The position numbers and the translations under genes were made by a program. A DNA stretch of 64,000 nucleotides. Origin: Alloprevotella sp. OH1205_COT-284 (GTDB lineage Bacteria > Bacteroidota > Bacteroidia > Bacteroidales > Bacteroidaceae). Location of the stretch: the NCBI RefSeq assembly GCF_003859795.1, contig NZ_RQYI01000006.1, positions 1-64,000 of the forward strand, given 5' to 3'. The number at the start of each line of letters is the position of its first letter. Position 1 is the stretch's first letter. The notes below the pieces were generated by a model. The model did no database searches. It was given only the letters and a program-made list of their open reading frames with translations, and was not told where the DNA came from. Shown piece after piece: positions 16,303 to 25,079 of the stretch.

Positions 16303-17145
16303 TTAGGAAATGTCTACTTTCGTCCACGTTTCGGGCAGGATGGAGGTATCTTCGCTTTGCCGCGTCCACCGACAGGGCGCGATCACCACCTTTTCGGAAT
16401 GCTGCGAGAGCCACGCTCCCCACCACGAGAAGGTGCTGTTGCTGATGATGTGATGCCGGCAGCGGCTCATGAGCATCATGTCCTGCCAGCTGTCCGATCC
16501 GGTGTTCCAATCAACGCAGACGGCATTCGGCAGAGGGAGGTGCGTGCGCACCCATTCGGGGTCGTCGGAAAAGACATAGTAGTGCGGATCATCGACACGG
16601 AGGGCAATGGCGCGGAGGGCGTTTTCAAAATAAGTTTCGGTGCAGATGCCGCCCATCGAGGCATAGTGGCGGGGCAAGAGATAGTCGCCGCGACGCACGT
16701 GTACGGACACGGCCGAGGCGTCGGCGTCGATGCGCGCGGCCAGTGTGGCCGAACGGGCATTGGCGCGGCTCATGTCGAAGGTGAAAGCGCGGCGCACTTC
16801 GGAGCGGATGTCGGCAAAATATTTCTCGTTCTGATAGAAGCCTTTGAAATAAACGAACGGCCACAGACTGCTCTCACGATAGGGGCGCAGCGATCCGCCC
16901 TGCTTGCGTTCGAGCACGGTGCGAAAAAACAGAAACTCCAACACCTTCTTCACCCGACGGGGAAGCAGGAACTCCGTTTTCGGCAGACCGAACACGCGGC
17001 GCATCTCGTAGCCGTTGTGCGCACGATAGTGCATCATGTCGGAGAGGTCGATGCGCGTGTCGGGAAAGTCTTTTTTCATCCGCAGGTAGAGCGCGTAGAT
17101 AAACATCTGGTTGCCCAGCCCTCCGGTCATTTTGATCAGTCGCAT
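16303..17145 (-). CDS. Family 11 (alpha-1,2-fucosyltransferase-like) glycosyltransferase
   Basis: The 280-residue protein starts at 17145 with MRLIKMTGGLGNQMFIYALY, the hallmark N-terminus of GT11. SVHVRRGDYLLPRHYASMGG (about 143-162) is the donor-binding HxRRGD(Y) motif, and FSDDPEWVRTHLPL and NSTFSWWGAWLS are the conserved C-terminal blocks. GT11 enzymes in bacteria add alpha-1,2-linked fucose, usually to galactose, in O-antigens and Lewis-type structures. It is the first gene of the minus-strand three-gene unit. A TATATTTG promoter box lies about 110 bp upstream, divergent from the promoter of the next GT2 gene. GDP-fucose as donor is inferred from the family. Confidence 0.92.
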   Translation of the reverse strand: MRLIKMTGGLGNQMFIYALYLRMKKDFPDTRIDLSDMMHYRAHNGYEMRRVFGLPKTEFLLPRRVKKVLEFLFFRTVLERKQGGSLRPYRESSLWPFVYFKGFYQNEKYFADIRSEVRRAFTFDMSRANARSATLAARIDADASAVSVHVRRGDYLLPRHYASMGGICTETYFENALRAIALRVDDPHYYVFSDDPEWVRTHLPLPNAVCVDWNTGSDSWQDMMLMSRCRHHIISNSTFSWWGAWLSQHSEKVVIAPCRWTRQSEDTSILPETWTKVDIS

Positions 17146-17253
17146 AGCAGCTAAGGGGGTGTTGAAAATAAAACAAGGCTTCTTCGCAGGTCGTTGATTT
17201 CGCTTTGACATCGTCAATCTACTCTCAACACCTACCGATGAAATTTCAACGTA

Positions 17254-17261
17254 CAAATATA
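17254..17261 (-). promoter_or_regulatory. Promoter -7 box TATATTTG of the GT11 unit
   Basis: On the minus strand, TATATTTG precedes the ATG at 17145 by about 108 bp. Together with the plus-strand box at 17315-17322 it forms a divergent promoter pair in the 305-bp gap 17146-17450, which contains no gene. Confidence 0.6.
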
Positions 17262-17314
17262 GTGCTTTCCGCCGTAAAGACGACAACCTGCCGTCGGAAA
17301 TCGAGAAAAAGTTG

Positions 17315-17322
17315 TACATTTG
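17315..17322 (+). promoter_or_regulatory. Promoter -7 box TACATTTG of the GT2 gene
   Basis: TACATTTG lies about 128 bp before the ATG at 17451, giving a leader of roughly 120 nt. Confidence 0.6.
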
Positions 17323-17450
17323 CACGGCAGGCACTGCCCTGTGCAAGCGTTTCCGCCCGGAGCTTTCGCCTCATCGCGCCCCGGCTCTGCCACCGTCCGA
17401 GGCCGCCCTTCGGGCAACGCCCCGGCCTTTCCCTCTCATTTTTCCGCATC

Positions 17451-18380
17451 ATGACCCTCTCCCCTCCGCCGCTGATCACCATTGTCACCGTTTGCCGCAA
17501 CGCCGCCGCCGTGCTCGAAGACACCCTCCGCTCCGTGCTCTCGCAAGACTACACCCCGCTGGAATATCGCCTCGTCGACGGGGCTTCCACCGACAAGACG
17601 GCCTCCATGCTTTGCCACTACGCCCCACGCTTCGCCGAGCGGGGCATCGACTTCCGGTTTTCGAGCGAGCCCGACGGCGGCATCTACGACGCCATGAACA
17701 AAGGGGCGGCCGACGCACGTGGCGAATGGGTGTGTTTCATGAATGCCGGCGACACCTTTGCCGCCCCCGACGTGTTGAGCCGCCTCTTCAAATCGCCTCC
17801 CTCGGAGGACTGCGGTGTGGTCTACGGCAAGGTGGTGTTAAGAAAAGACTTCGGACAAGTCGAAATCGCTCCCAAACCGCTCGCCACGCTGGCCGAGAAA
17901 ATGCCCTTCTGCCACCAGTCGGCCTTGGTGCGCACCGCCCTGCTGCGCAACCGCCCCTTCGACGTGCGCTTCCGCCTCGCCGCCGACTACGACTTCTTTC
18001 GCCATTTGTGGCAACAAGGCGTGGGCTTCGACTATCGCGACATGCCCGTTGCCGTCTTTGAGGCCGAAACGGGGGTGTCGTCGAGCCAACGGCTGCGCGT
18101 CAATCGGGAGCGCGCCCTCATACGGGGCGTGGAGCACACCGCGGCATGGCGCATCAACTACCTCCTCAAATGCCTCGAAGAAGGCGTCAAGGCCATTGCC
18201 CGACGACTTGCCCCCGACACGCTGTTGCGACACCTGCGCGCCGCCAACTACCGCCGTATGAGCCGGGGACGGACGGCAGCCGCACACACCACACCGCCCG
18301 ACACGCTCCAATCACCGCAACCGACGGCGCACCCACAGCGGAAAGACGGCCGCGAGCTTTCGGAAAACAACGGACTCTGA
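17451..18380 (+). CDS. Family 2 glycosyltransferase
   Basis: Starting at the ATG at 17451, the protein has 309 residues; a longer frame upstream crosses the promoter and is not used. The GT-A core has LITIVTVCRNAAAVLEDTL (about 8-26), VDGASTDKT (about 43-51), SEPDGGIYDAMNKGAADARG and CFMNAGD, the DXD-like motif. A basic C-terminal tail of about 60 residues is rich in Arg, Thr and Pro and looks disordered. It shares the SEPDGGIY and AMNKG blocks with the glycosyltransferase at 13562, so the two paralogues bracket the GT11-GT2-GT14 unit. It probably acts in the same surface glycan pathway. Confidence 0.9.
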   Translation: MTLSPPPLITIVTVCRNAAAVLEDTLRSVLSQDYTPLEYRLVDGASTDKTASMLCHYAPRFAERGIDFRFSSEPDGGIYDAMNKGAADARGEWVCFMNAGDTFAAPDVLSRLFKSPPSEDCGVVYGKVVLRKDFGQVEIAPKPLATLAEKMPFCHQSALVRTALLRNRPFDVRFRLAADYDFFRHLWQQGVGFDYRDMPVAVFEAETGVSSSQRLRVNRERALIRGVEHTAAWRINYLLKCLEEGVKAIARRLAPDTLLRHLRAANYRRMSRGRTAAAHTTPPDTLQSPQPTAHPQRKDGRELSENNGL

Positions 18381-18385
18381 ACCTC

Positions 18386-18449
18386 AAAAAACTACCTCAG
18401 AGGTAGAAAATTCTGCACCGCGGTGCAGAAAATTTTAGCTCAGAGCTAA
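18386..18449. repeat. Intergenic 21-bp-period palindromic array (three units)
   Basis: Units at 18386, 18407 (22 bp) and 18429 carry the perfect palindromes CTACCTCAGAGGTAG, CTGCACCGCGGTGCAG and TTTTAGCTCAGAGCTAA. A-rich links separate them. Each unit could form a hairpin or bind a dimeric protein. The rest of 18450-18636 shows no gene. Confidence 0.85.
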
Positions 18450-18636
18450 AAAAACCGGCCTCCCACTCTCTTGCAACGCACGACCGACCGGCCGATGCCG
18501 CACCGCACACACCGTCGCCCGACACTCCCCAAAACACCGCCGCTGCGAACACCCGAAAAAAACACAACCCGCGAAGCGATGAAAAAATAAATGTCCTTTA
18601 CGACGACAACGAAAAGGACTTTTCCTTTTTTTTTAG

Positions 18637-18644
18637 TAACTTTG
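18637..18644 (+). promoter_or_regulatory. dnaA promoter -7 box TAACTTTG
   Basis: TAACTTTG lies 128 bp before the dnaA ATG, after a T-rich run. No clear -33 TTTG is visible. Confidence 0.55.
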
Positions 18645-18772
18645 CCTCTCCGCACGCCCCAAGCTCCTGCCGACGGCGATTTCGCCTCCTCGCGTGCGCT
18701 TTTCTCTGTCTGCGTCCGATCGCCACACGGCCGGTCGGACTGTTTTGCCCCTCACCTCTCAACAGTCGATCT

Positions 18773-20143
18773 ATGCACGAAAACTGGAAAATTTGCCTGC
18801 AAAAATTGCAGAATTTGGTATCGCCCACAGTCTACGACACTTGGGCGAAACCCCTGCACCCTCTTGCTTTGAAGGAGGATATGCTGATCTTGGGCGTGCC
18901 GAGCAAGACGTATGTAAATCTGATGGGCGAGGCCATGGGGCGCGAACTGGTCATGGCCGTCAAGGCCACCTATGGCCAAGGGGTGAGGCTGAACTGGCGG
19001 ATCCTGCAAAGCGACGACCCCAACGCCAACTCCGGAAAAGCCACCACCGGCAACCCACCCGAACGGCAAGCCGTCGTGTCGGCCTACTCGCCGCAGCAAT
19101 CCAACGCCGTCGCCCCCTTGGAATCGTTTCTCAACCCCGGATATGACTTCCGCAACTTCTGCGAGGGGAAAAGCAACCAAGTGGCCACGACGATTGCCAA
19201 GTCGATCGCCGAAAACCCCGACCAAACCACCTTCAACCCCTTCTTTCTCTTCGGCGCTTCGGGCGTGGGAAAAACACACTTGGTCAATGCCGTCGGACTG
19301 GCCGTGAAAGAGAAGTTTCCGACGCGGCGCGTGTTGCTCGTGTCGGCCGCCGTCTTTCGCACCCAATACACCGAGTCGGTCGTAAAAAACAAACTCAACG
19401 ACTTTCTCCACTTCTACCAAAGCATAGACGTGTTGATCATCGACGATTTCCAAGAAATACAAACGCCGAAAACACAACAGGTGTTCTATCACATCTTCAA
19501 CCACCTGCACGCCATCAACCGAAAAATCCTCATCACCTGCGACCGATCGCCCGCAGAATTTGAGGGGCTGGAAGAGCGCATACTCACACGGCTCAAATGG
19601 GGCGTGACGGTAGAAATGGAACGCCCCGACATCGCTCTGCGACGGGACATCCTCACTTCCAAACTGAGAAGGGAAAACATCGAGTTTCCCGAAGAAGTCG
19701 TGCAATACATCACCGAAAACGTATCCGACAGCGTGCGCGAACTGCAAGGCACGATCAACTCCATGATCGCCTTTTCGCTCACCGACTCCTGCGCCATCGA
19801 CCTCGACTTGGCACGCAGAGTGGTGGCCAGACTGGTCAATCAAGTGCGCAAGGAGTTCACCATCGACCTCCTCATGGCAGCCGTGTGTCGGCACTGCAAG
19901 GTAAAACCGGCCGAAGTGACAGGAAAAAGTCGCAAAAAAAACATTGTCGAAGCGCGACAACTGGTAATCTATCTGGCTACGAAATACACCGACTGTTCCC
20001 TCTCACGCATCGGGCGCGAAATGGGAGGACGCGACCACTCCACCGTCGCACACTCACGCTCAAAACTCGAACACCGACTGAGTACCGACAAGGTTTTTCG
20101 ACGAGAAATAGAAGAATTCGAGGCCGGATTGAAGAAAAAATGA
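18773..20143 (+). CDS. dnaA: Chromosomal replication initiator protein DnaA
   Basis: The 456-residue AAA+ protein binds DnaA boxes, melts oriC and loads the helicase. Domain I spans about 1-75 (MHENWKICLQKLQNLVSPTV with the W-containing YDTWAKPL). A short variable linker runs to about 118. Domain III has Walker A GASGVGKT (161-168) and Walker B LIIDD (221-225). The C-terminal DNA-binding domain carries GGRDHSTVAH (418-427). The length and all motifs are normal. Only one TTATCCACA match was noticed, far away inside pgpH, so the replication origin is not obviously next to this gene, as is common in Bacteroidetes. A secreted-protein gene follows after 102 bp. Confidence 0.98.
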   Translation: MHENWKICLQKLQNLVSPTVYDTWAKPLHPLALKEDMLILGVPSKTYVNLMGEAMGRELVMAVKATYGQGVRLNWRILQSDDPNANSGKATTGNPPERQAVVSAYSPQQSNAVAPLESFLNPGYDFRNFCEGKSNQVATTIAKSIAENPDQTTFNPFFLFGASGVGKTHLVNAVGLAVKEKFPTRRVLLVSAAVFRTQYTESVVKNKLNDFLHFYQSIDVLIIDDFQEIQTPKTQQVFYHIFNHLHAINRKILITCDRSPAEFEGLEERILTRLKWGVTVEMERPDIALRRDILTSKLRRENIEFPEEVVQYITENVSDSVRELQGTINSMIAFSLTDSCAIDLDLARRVVARLVNQVRKEFTIDLLMAAVCRHCKVKPAEVTGKSRKKNIVEARQLVIYLATKYTDCSLSRIGREMGGRDHSTVAHSRSKLEHRLSTDKVFRREIEEFEAGLKKK

Positions 20144-20245
20144 CGGCCGATGCAGCCGACAACCAATCTACGGCGGAAAAGCTCCCACACCCTCGCCGCA
20201 AACAAGGCGAAACAAACCTTTCTGTCACATTCATCTCTCCCCAAC

Positions 20246-21250
20246 ATGAAAACCACCCTCTCCCTCCTCCTGCTCCTGCTCGCCCTGTCGCACACGGCGG
20301 CCGGAGCACAAACGGAATATAAGTATGCCTACATTCGCTGTGAGGACAAACACGGCGCATTTCTGCGAAACGACACCATCCGCGAAGAAAAAAGCCGGTG
20401 CTACTTCATCACACCGCCCACCATACCCTTCTACACCGTCACCAACTTCCTGCCCTCCGGCACCAACATCTGCGGAGAAAACGATCTACCCATCACCATG
20501 ACCTACACCACCGAAGCCTACTGCGGCCTCGACAGTCTGCTGAAAGAAAACGTAGAGCACATCGACGACGGCATGAGCTTCGTGATCATGCAAAACGACG
20601 AAGGCATCGATCGTCTGTGGCAAATGGCACCCGACGGCAAGAAACGACAAACGGGACAACTCTCGCGAGGCGGACACGATGCTTATGCCACATGGCAATT
20701 GGTGCAACGCTCCAAAGGTTGGGCTATCTACAATGAAGCGACAAACCGCTATGTCGATCGGCTCGACGAAAAAGACGGACAAACACACACTGCCCCCGTC
20801 ACCTTTACCCTCGAAAAAATCCCCCCGGTGCCCTCAACGGAAAGACAGCGGTGGAAAATCACCGATCCGCGCAACGGTCGGCAACAGATCGTGACGCTCT
20901 TCAAACACAATGCCCGCCCCTATTTCGGCCTAACTCTGCAATACATCGATGCCGAAGGCAAAAAACTGCGCCCCGACTCCCTCGTATTGGTGAGAGCCGG
21001 AAAGGAATTCCGCATCGACGCCCCTCGCATTGAGGGCTACGAACTGAACAACGCTACCCCCACATTTGAAAACGCCGAGACCATCACCGAACACGGATTG
21101 GTAGAATATGTTTACCGCTCGGCCACAAGCATATCCCTGCCTTCGACCGAAACGGAGCTCAAAGCCACCTACGACCTCTTCGGCCGCAAGGCCTTGCGGC
21201 CGCGTTCGGGTCTTCACATCGTCGGCGGCCGCAAGGTGTTGCTGCCTTGA
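20246..21250 (+). CDS. Secreted protein with MucBP-like domain and short C-terminal sorting-like motif
   Basis: Starting at 20246, the protein has 334 residues and a clear signal peptide (MKTTLSLLLLLLALSHTAAG, then AQT). I do not recognise the first 240 residues; a WQLVQRSKGWAIYNEATNRY segment resembles trefoil-like carbohydrate-binding modules. Residues about 225-300 (QYIDAEGKKL to LVEYVYRS) look like a MucBP-type domain. The C-terminus, YDLFGRKALRPRSGLHIVGG then RKVLLP, matches the DxxGR...G(I/L)(Y/H)I(I/V)xG(R/K)K pattern also seen in the sialidase at 49312 and the protein at 54794. This suggests the same outer-membrane export or sorting route. Its role is unknown; surface adhesion is a guess. 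Confidence 0.7.
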   Translation: MKTTLSLLLLLLALSHTAAGAQTEYKYAYIRCEDKHGAFLRNDTIREEKSRCYFITPPTIPFYTVTNFLPSGTNICGENDLPITMTYTTEAYCGLDSLLKENVEHIDDGMSFVIMQNDEGIDRLWQMAPDGKKRQTGQLSRGGHDAYATWQLVQRSKGWAIYNEATNRYVDRLDEKDGQTHTAPVTFTLEKIPPVPSTERQRWKITDPRNGRQQIVTLFKHNARPYFGLTLQYIDAEGKKLRPDSLVLVRAGKEFRIDAPRIEGYELNNATPTFENAETITEHGLVEYVYRSATSISLPSTETELKATYDLFGRKALRPRSGLHIVGGRKVLLP

Positions 21251-21390
21251 CGCCGAAAATCGGCCGAACAAACTCCGCTGCCCGCCGACAAACCCTGCCG
21301 GCCACGGTATATACACCGACGACCACCGCACAAACACCGGCATCCGTGACAACACCCACTCCCTCCGCCCGCCGCTCACGGCGCCTGCCG

Positions 21391-21467
21391 CAGCCCCCTG
21401 CCGATACAACGCGCCCCTCGAAAGACGAAAAGATCGCTTTCGAGGGGCGCGGTCGGCAAGGGGGCTG
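21391..21467. terminator. Large bidirectional hairpin terminator
   Basis: CAGCCCCCTGCCGA and GCGCCCCTCGAAAG on the left pair with CTTTCGAGGGGCGC and TCGGCAAGGGGGCTG on the right, interrupted by a small internal loop. It separates the convergent secreted-protein and mfd genes. Confidence 0.75.
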
Positions 21468-21469
21468 CC

Positions 21470-24400
21470 TTATTCGGACAAACGGGCAATGTTGCTCAAC
21501 ACTTCCACGGCCCGAGCCACGGAAGACACGCCCTTGACGCGAATGAAACGCTTGCCTTTTTGCTCGCCCAATTCGCAACGGCGGAGGTTGTCGGGCGACA
21601 TGGCATAGTCGAGCACACGCTGAAACATCGGACTCTGATAAAACGGACTTTGGGCATTGGCCACGAAATAGAGCGTCATGCGCGAAGACTTGATGACCAA
21701 ACGCTCCGCCCCACACGTGCGGCCGATGCGCCGCAACGGCACAACGCGCAACAACTCCTCGGCTTCGGGCGGCAAAGCTCCGAAACGATCGTCGAGACGA
21801 CGGCGAAAATCGGCAATCTCTTCGTCGGTGTTCAAACCGTCGAGTTCGCGATAGAGCAACATACGCTCGCTCGCCCCCGGCACATAGGTTTCGGGCAGAT
21901 AGGCGCGCAGATCGCACTCCACGTTGCATTCGGCCACAAAAGCGTCGCCCTCCGAGGCGTGGGTCTGACGGTCGAGTTCTTCGGCAAAGAGTTCGGAAAA
22001 CTCGTCGTTTTTCAATTCGGAAACGGCTTCGGAGAGAATTTTCTGATAGGTTTCGTAGCCCAAATCGGCAATGAAGCCGCTCTGTTCGGCTCCGAGCAAA
22101 TTGCCGGCTCCCCGGATGTCGAGATCCTGCATGGCAATGTGGATGCCACTGCCGAGGTCGGAAAAGTTTTCGATGGCCTGCAAACGGCGACGGGCGTCGT
22201 CGGGCAGCAACGAGAGAGGCGGCGCGAGCAAATAGCAAAAGGCTTTGCGGTTGCCGCGCCCCACACGGCCGCGCATCTGATGAAGGTCGGAAAGCCCGAA
22301 ATGGTGGGCGTTGTCGATGAGTATGGTGTTGGCATTGGGCACGTCGATGCCGTTTTCCACAATCGTGGTCGAGAGCAAAACGTCATACTCGTGATTGACG
22401 AAATCGAGGATGATTTGTTCGAGCTTCTTGGGTTCCATTTGCCCGTGTCCGATGACGACGCGCGCATCGGGCACGTGCTTGCGAATGATGCGCTCGATGT
22501 TGGAAAGCGACGAAATGCGGTGGGTGACGACATAGACCTGCCCGTTGCGGCTCATTTCAAAATTGACGGCATCGGCAATGATTTCGTGGCCGAATGAGTG
22601 AATTTCGGTTTGGATCGGGTGGCGGTTGGGCGGCGGTGTGTTGATGACGCTCAAATCGCGTGCTCCCATGAGTGAAAATTGGAGGGTGCGCGGAATGGGC
22701 GTGGCCGACATGGTGAGCGTATCGACATTGACTTTAAGACGGCGCAAGTTCTCTTTGACCGAAACGCCGAACTTCTGTTCTTCATCGACAATGAGCAATC
22801 CCAAATCTTTGAACTTCACGTTTTTTCCGATGAGCTTGTGCGTACCGATCACAATGCCGATGTCGCCTCGTTCGAGATCTTTGAGAATTTCTTTGGTTTG
22901 CGCCGAGGTTCGCGCCCGCGAAAGATAATCGACCCGAACGGGGAAGTTTTTGAGCCTTTTGGCAAATGTTTTGTAGTGTTGCAGGGCGAGCACGGTAGTC
23001 GGCACCATCACGGCCACCTGCTTGTTGTCGCACACGGCCTTGAAAGCGGCGCGCACCGCAATTTCGGTCTTGCCAAAGCCTACGTCGCCGCACACAAGGC
23101 GATCCATGGGGCGGTCGCGCTCCATGTCGGCCTTGACCTGACGGGTCACTTTGAGTTGGTCGGGGGTGTCTTCGTATGCGAAAGAGGCTTCCAACTCTTG
23201 TTGCAGAAAGGAGTCGGGCGAAAAGGCGAAGCCTCGCTCTTCGCGCCGGCGGCTGTACAAAAGAATGAGGTCGCGGGCAATGTCTTTGAGTTTCTGCTTC
23301 GTGCGCTCCTTCATCCGCTCCCAAGCTCCGGTGCCAAGGTGGGAGAGGCGCGGCGGAGTACCCTCGCGACCTTTGTATTTCGACACCTTGTGGAGGGCAT
23401 GGATCGAAACGAAAATGGCGTCGTTGTTGTGGTAAGTGATCTTGATGACCTCCTGCATCTCGCCGTCGCTGCCGGGCAGACGCACCAAACCGGCAAAACG
23501 CCCTACACCGTGATCGACGTGAACCACGTAGTCGCCCGGCTCAAACTGCATGATCTCTTTGAGCGTAAGGGCGATTTTGGCGTTTCGGGCATGGTCGGAG
23601 CGGAGGTTGTATTTATGAAAACGATCGAAGATTTGATGATCGGTGAAAAGTGCCAATTGAGCCGTTTCGTCCACAAAGCCCTCATGGAGGGTGAGAGCGA
23701 CGGGGGTGAACAGCTCCGTGGCGGCGGCACGCTCCTGAGAGGTTTCCATGTCCGTCTGCTGCCGCTCGGCCACGATGTCGCGCAAACGCTCGTTTTGCTT
23801 GTCGCTGTCGGCCAACACATAGGTGCGGATGCCGTCGATGCGGTGACGTTGCAACGTTTGAAGCACAAGGTCGAAGTTTTTGTGAAACAAAGGCTGGGCT
23901 TGGGTGTGGAAAGCGATGCGGGCTTTGGACGCAGACGACGCCACCACGGCTTCGGCACCGACCTTGACACTGCCCGAAATCTCAAAGCGCGGCAGCAGGC
24001 GAAGCCCCCGGCGGAGCGTTTCCCCTTTGATGAGGAGCGTTTCTGCCGAAAGCCGGGCGTGGCCTTCTGCAAGTTCCATTTCCGAAGCGGCGGCCTGCTC
24101 GGCCAAGGCCTGACGGGCGAAACCGTCTTTGAAGATGCGTTCTACGACGTCGATGACAAAAGAGAAATTGCGCACGACCACCACCGTCGATGCGGGCAGA
24201 AAGTCGGTGAAGGATACCAGTTCGGCCGCTCCGTCCGCCCCTTCGCCATCCACATCGGGCACAATGCGCGCCTCCGTGCCGACCTGTCGGGAGAGTTGCG
24301 TCTGCACTTCAAAAGTGCGGATGCTTTCGATCTCGTCGCCGAAGAAGTCGATGCGGAAAGGAAACTCGGAGGAATAACTGAACACGTCGAGAATGGAACC

Positions 24401-24943
24401 GCGCAGGGCATATTCGCCCGGCTCGTAGACGTAGTCGCATCGCCGAAACCCCACTTCTTCCAAACGCCGCGTCAATGCCATGACATCGTGCTCCTCTCCG
24501 GTGTGCAACAGGAGGGTGTGGTCGTCGAGGCTGCGGCGAGAAGCCACACGCTCGGCCAAAGCGGCCGGGGAGGTGACCACAAAGAGCGATGTGCCGTCCC
24601 ACTGCGAAAGACGGGAAAGGGCGTCGGTGCGAAGTATCTCGTTGGCGGCATCGCGCTGTCCGTATTTCACGGCGCGGCGATAGGACGAAGGAAAAAATAC
24701 TACGCCTTCGTCGCCGAGCAGCTGGCGGAGATCGTGATAAGCATAACCGGCTTCTTCATCGTCGTTGAGGATCAGCAAAAAAGGACGGTGCTCGCTCAAA
24801 GACAGCGCAGCCAGCATCACGGCTGCGGCCGATCCGCGAAGACCGTCGAGGGCTACGGGCGAAACGCTCTCCGACAGACATTGGCGCATGGCACAAACGC
24901 CGGGGTGGGATTCAAAGAGAGGAAGAAGTTGGGGAAGTTTCAT
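21470..24943 (-). CDS. mfd: Transcription-repair coupling factor
   Basis: The start is placed at 24943 (MKLPQLLPLFESHPGV), giving 1157 residues, the normal Mfd size. Upstream in-frame codons run through a terminator. Mfd displaces RNA polymerase stalled at lesions and recruits UvrA. The order is UvrB-like N-terminal domains (LLILNDDEEAGYAYHDLRQL, CDYVYEPGEYALRGSILDVF), an RNA polymerase-interacting CarD-like domain (FEPGDYVVHVDHGVGRFAGL), a superfamily 2 helicase with Walker A GDVGFGKTEIA, a DEEQ box and QMRGRVGRG, and a C-terminal TRCF domain. It lies after the ppiD terminator with a short leader. A weak TATTTTTT at 24970-24977 may be its promoter box. Confidence 0.97.
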   Translation of the reverse strand: MKLPQLLPLFESHPGVCAMRQCLSESVSPVALDGLRGSAAAVMLAALSLSEHRPFLLILNDDEEAGYAYHDLRQLLGDEGVVFFPSSYRRAVKYGQRDAANEILRTDALSRLSQWDGTSLFVVTSPAALAERVASRRSLDDHTLLLHTGEEHDVMALTRRLEEVGFRRCDYVYEPGEYALRGSILDVFSYSSEFPFRIDFFGDEIESIRTFEVQTQLSRQVGTEARIVPDVDGEGADGAAELVSFTDFLPASTVVVVRNFSFVIDVVERIFKDGFARQALAEQAAASEMELAEGHARLSAETLLIKGETLRRGLRLLPRFEISGSVKVGAEAVVASSASKARIAFHTQAQPLFHKNFDLVLQTLQRHRIDGIRTYVLADSDKQNERLRDIVAERQQTDMETSQERAAATELFTPVALTLHEGFVDETAQLALFTDHQIFDRFHKYNLRSDHARNAKIALTLKEIMQFEPGDYVVHVDHGVGRFAGLVRLPGSDGEMQEVIKITYHNNDAIFVSIHALHKVSKYKGREGTPPRLSHLGTGAWERMKERTKQKLKDIARDLILLYSRRREERGFAFSPDSFLQQELEASFAYEDTPDQLKVTRQVKADMERDRPMDRLVCGDVGFGKTEIAVRAAFKAVCDNKQVAVMVPTTVLALQHYKTFAKRLKNFPVRVDYLSRARTSAQTKEILKDLERGDIGIVIGTHKLIGKNVKFKDLGLLIVDEEQKFGVSVKENLRRLKVNVDTLTMSATPIPRTLQFSLMGARDLSVINTPPPNRHPIQTEIHSFGHEIIADAVNFEMSRNGQVYVVTHRISSLSNIERIIRKHVPDARVVIGHGQMEPKKLEQIILDFVNHEYDVLLSTTIVENGIDVPNANTILIDNAHHFGLSDLHQMRGRVGRGNRKAFCYLLAPPLSLLPDDARRRLQAIENFSDLGSGIHIAMQDLDIRGAGNLLGAEQSGFIADLGYETYQKILSEAVSELKNDEFSELFAEELDRQTHASEGDAFVAECNVECDLRAYLPETYVPGASERMLLYRELDGLNTDEEIADFRRRLDDRFGALPPEAEELLRVVPLRRIGRTCGAERLVIKSSRMTLYFVANAQSPFYQSPMFQRVLDYAMSPDNLRRCELGEQKGKRFIRVKGVSSVARAVEVLSNIARLSE

Positions 24944-25009
24944 GGAAACCGAAAGGGAGAGAAAGACAGAAAAAATAGAGGAGGAGACAGAAGGAAAAGA
25001 GGGAGAAAC

Positions 25010-25049
25010 AGAAAAAACGGAGTCAGGAGCTTGAACTCCTAACTCCGTT
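25010..25049 (-). terminator. Intrinsic terminator of the ppiD-like gene
   Basis: On the minus strand the stem AACGGAGT/ACTCCGTT plus AGGAG/CTCCT is followed by a run of T (25010-25015). It lies 30 bp after the ppiD stop and upstream of mfd. Confidence 0.88.
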
Positions 25050-25079
25050 GTGATCAATACCGATGGGGCTGACGCTGCC

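Noticed and set aside
18450-18772. Replication origin upstream of dnaA
   Set aside because: No cluster of DnaA boxes or AT-rich unwinding region was seen; the only clear TTATCCACA noticed lies inside pgpH near 5845.
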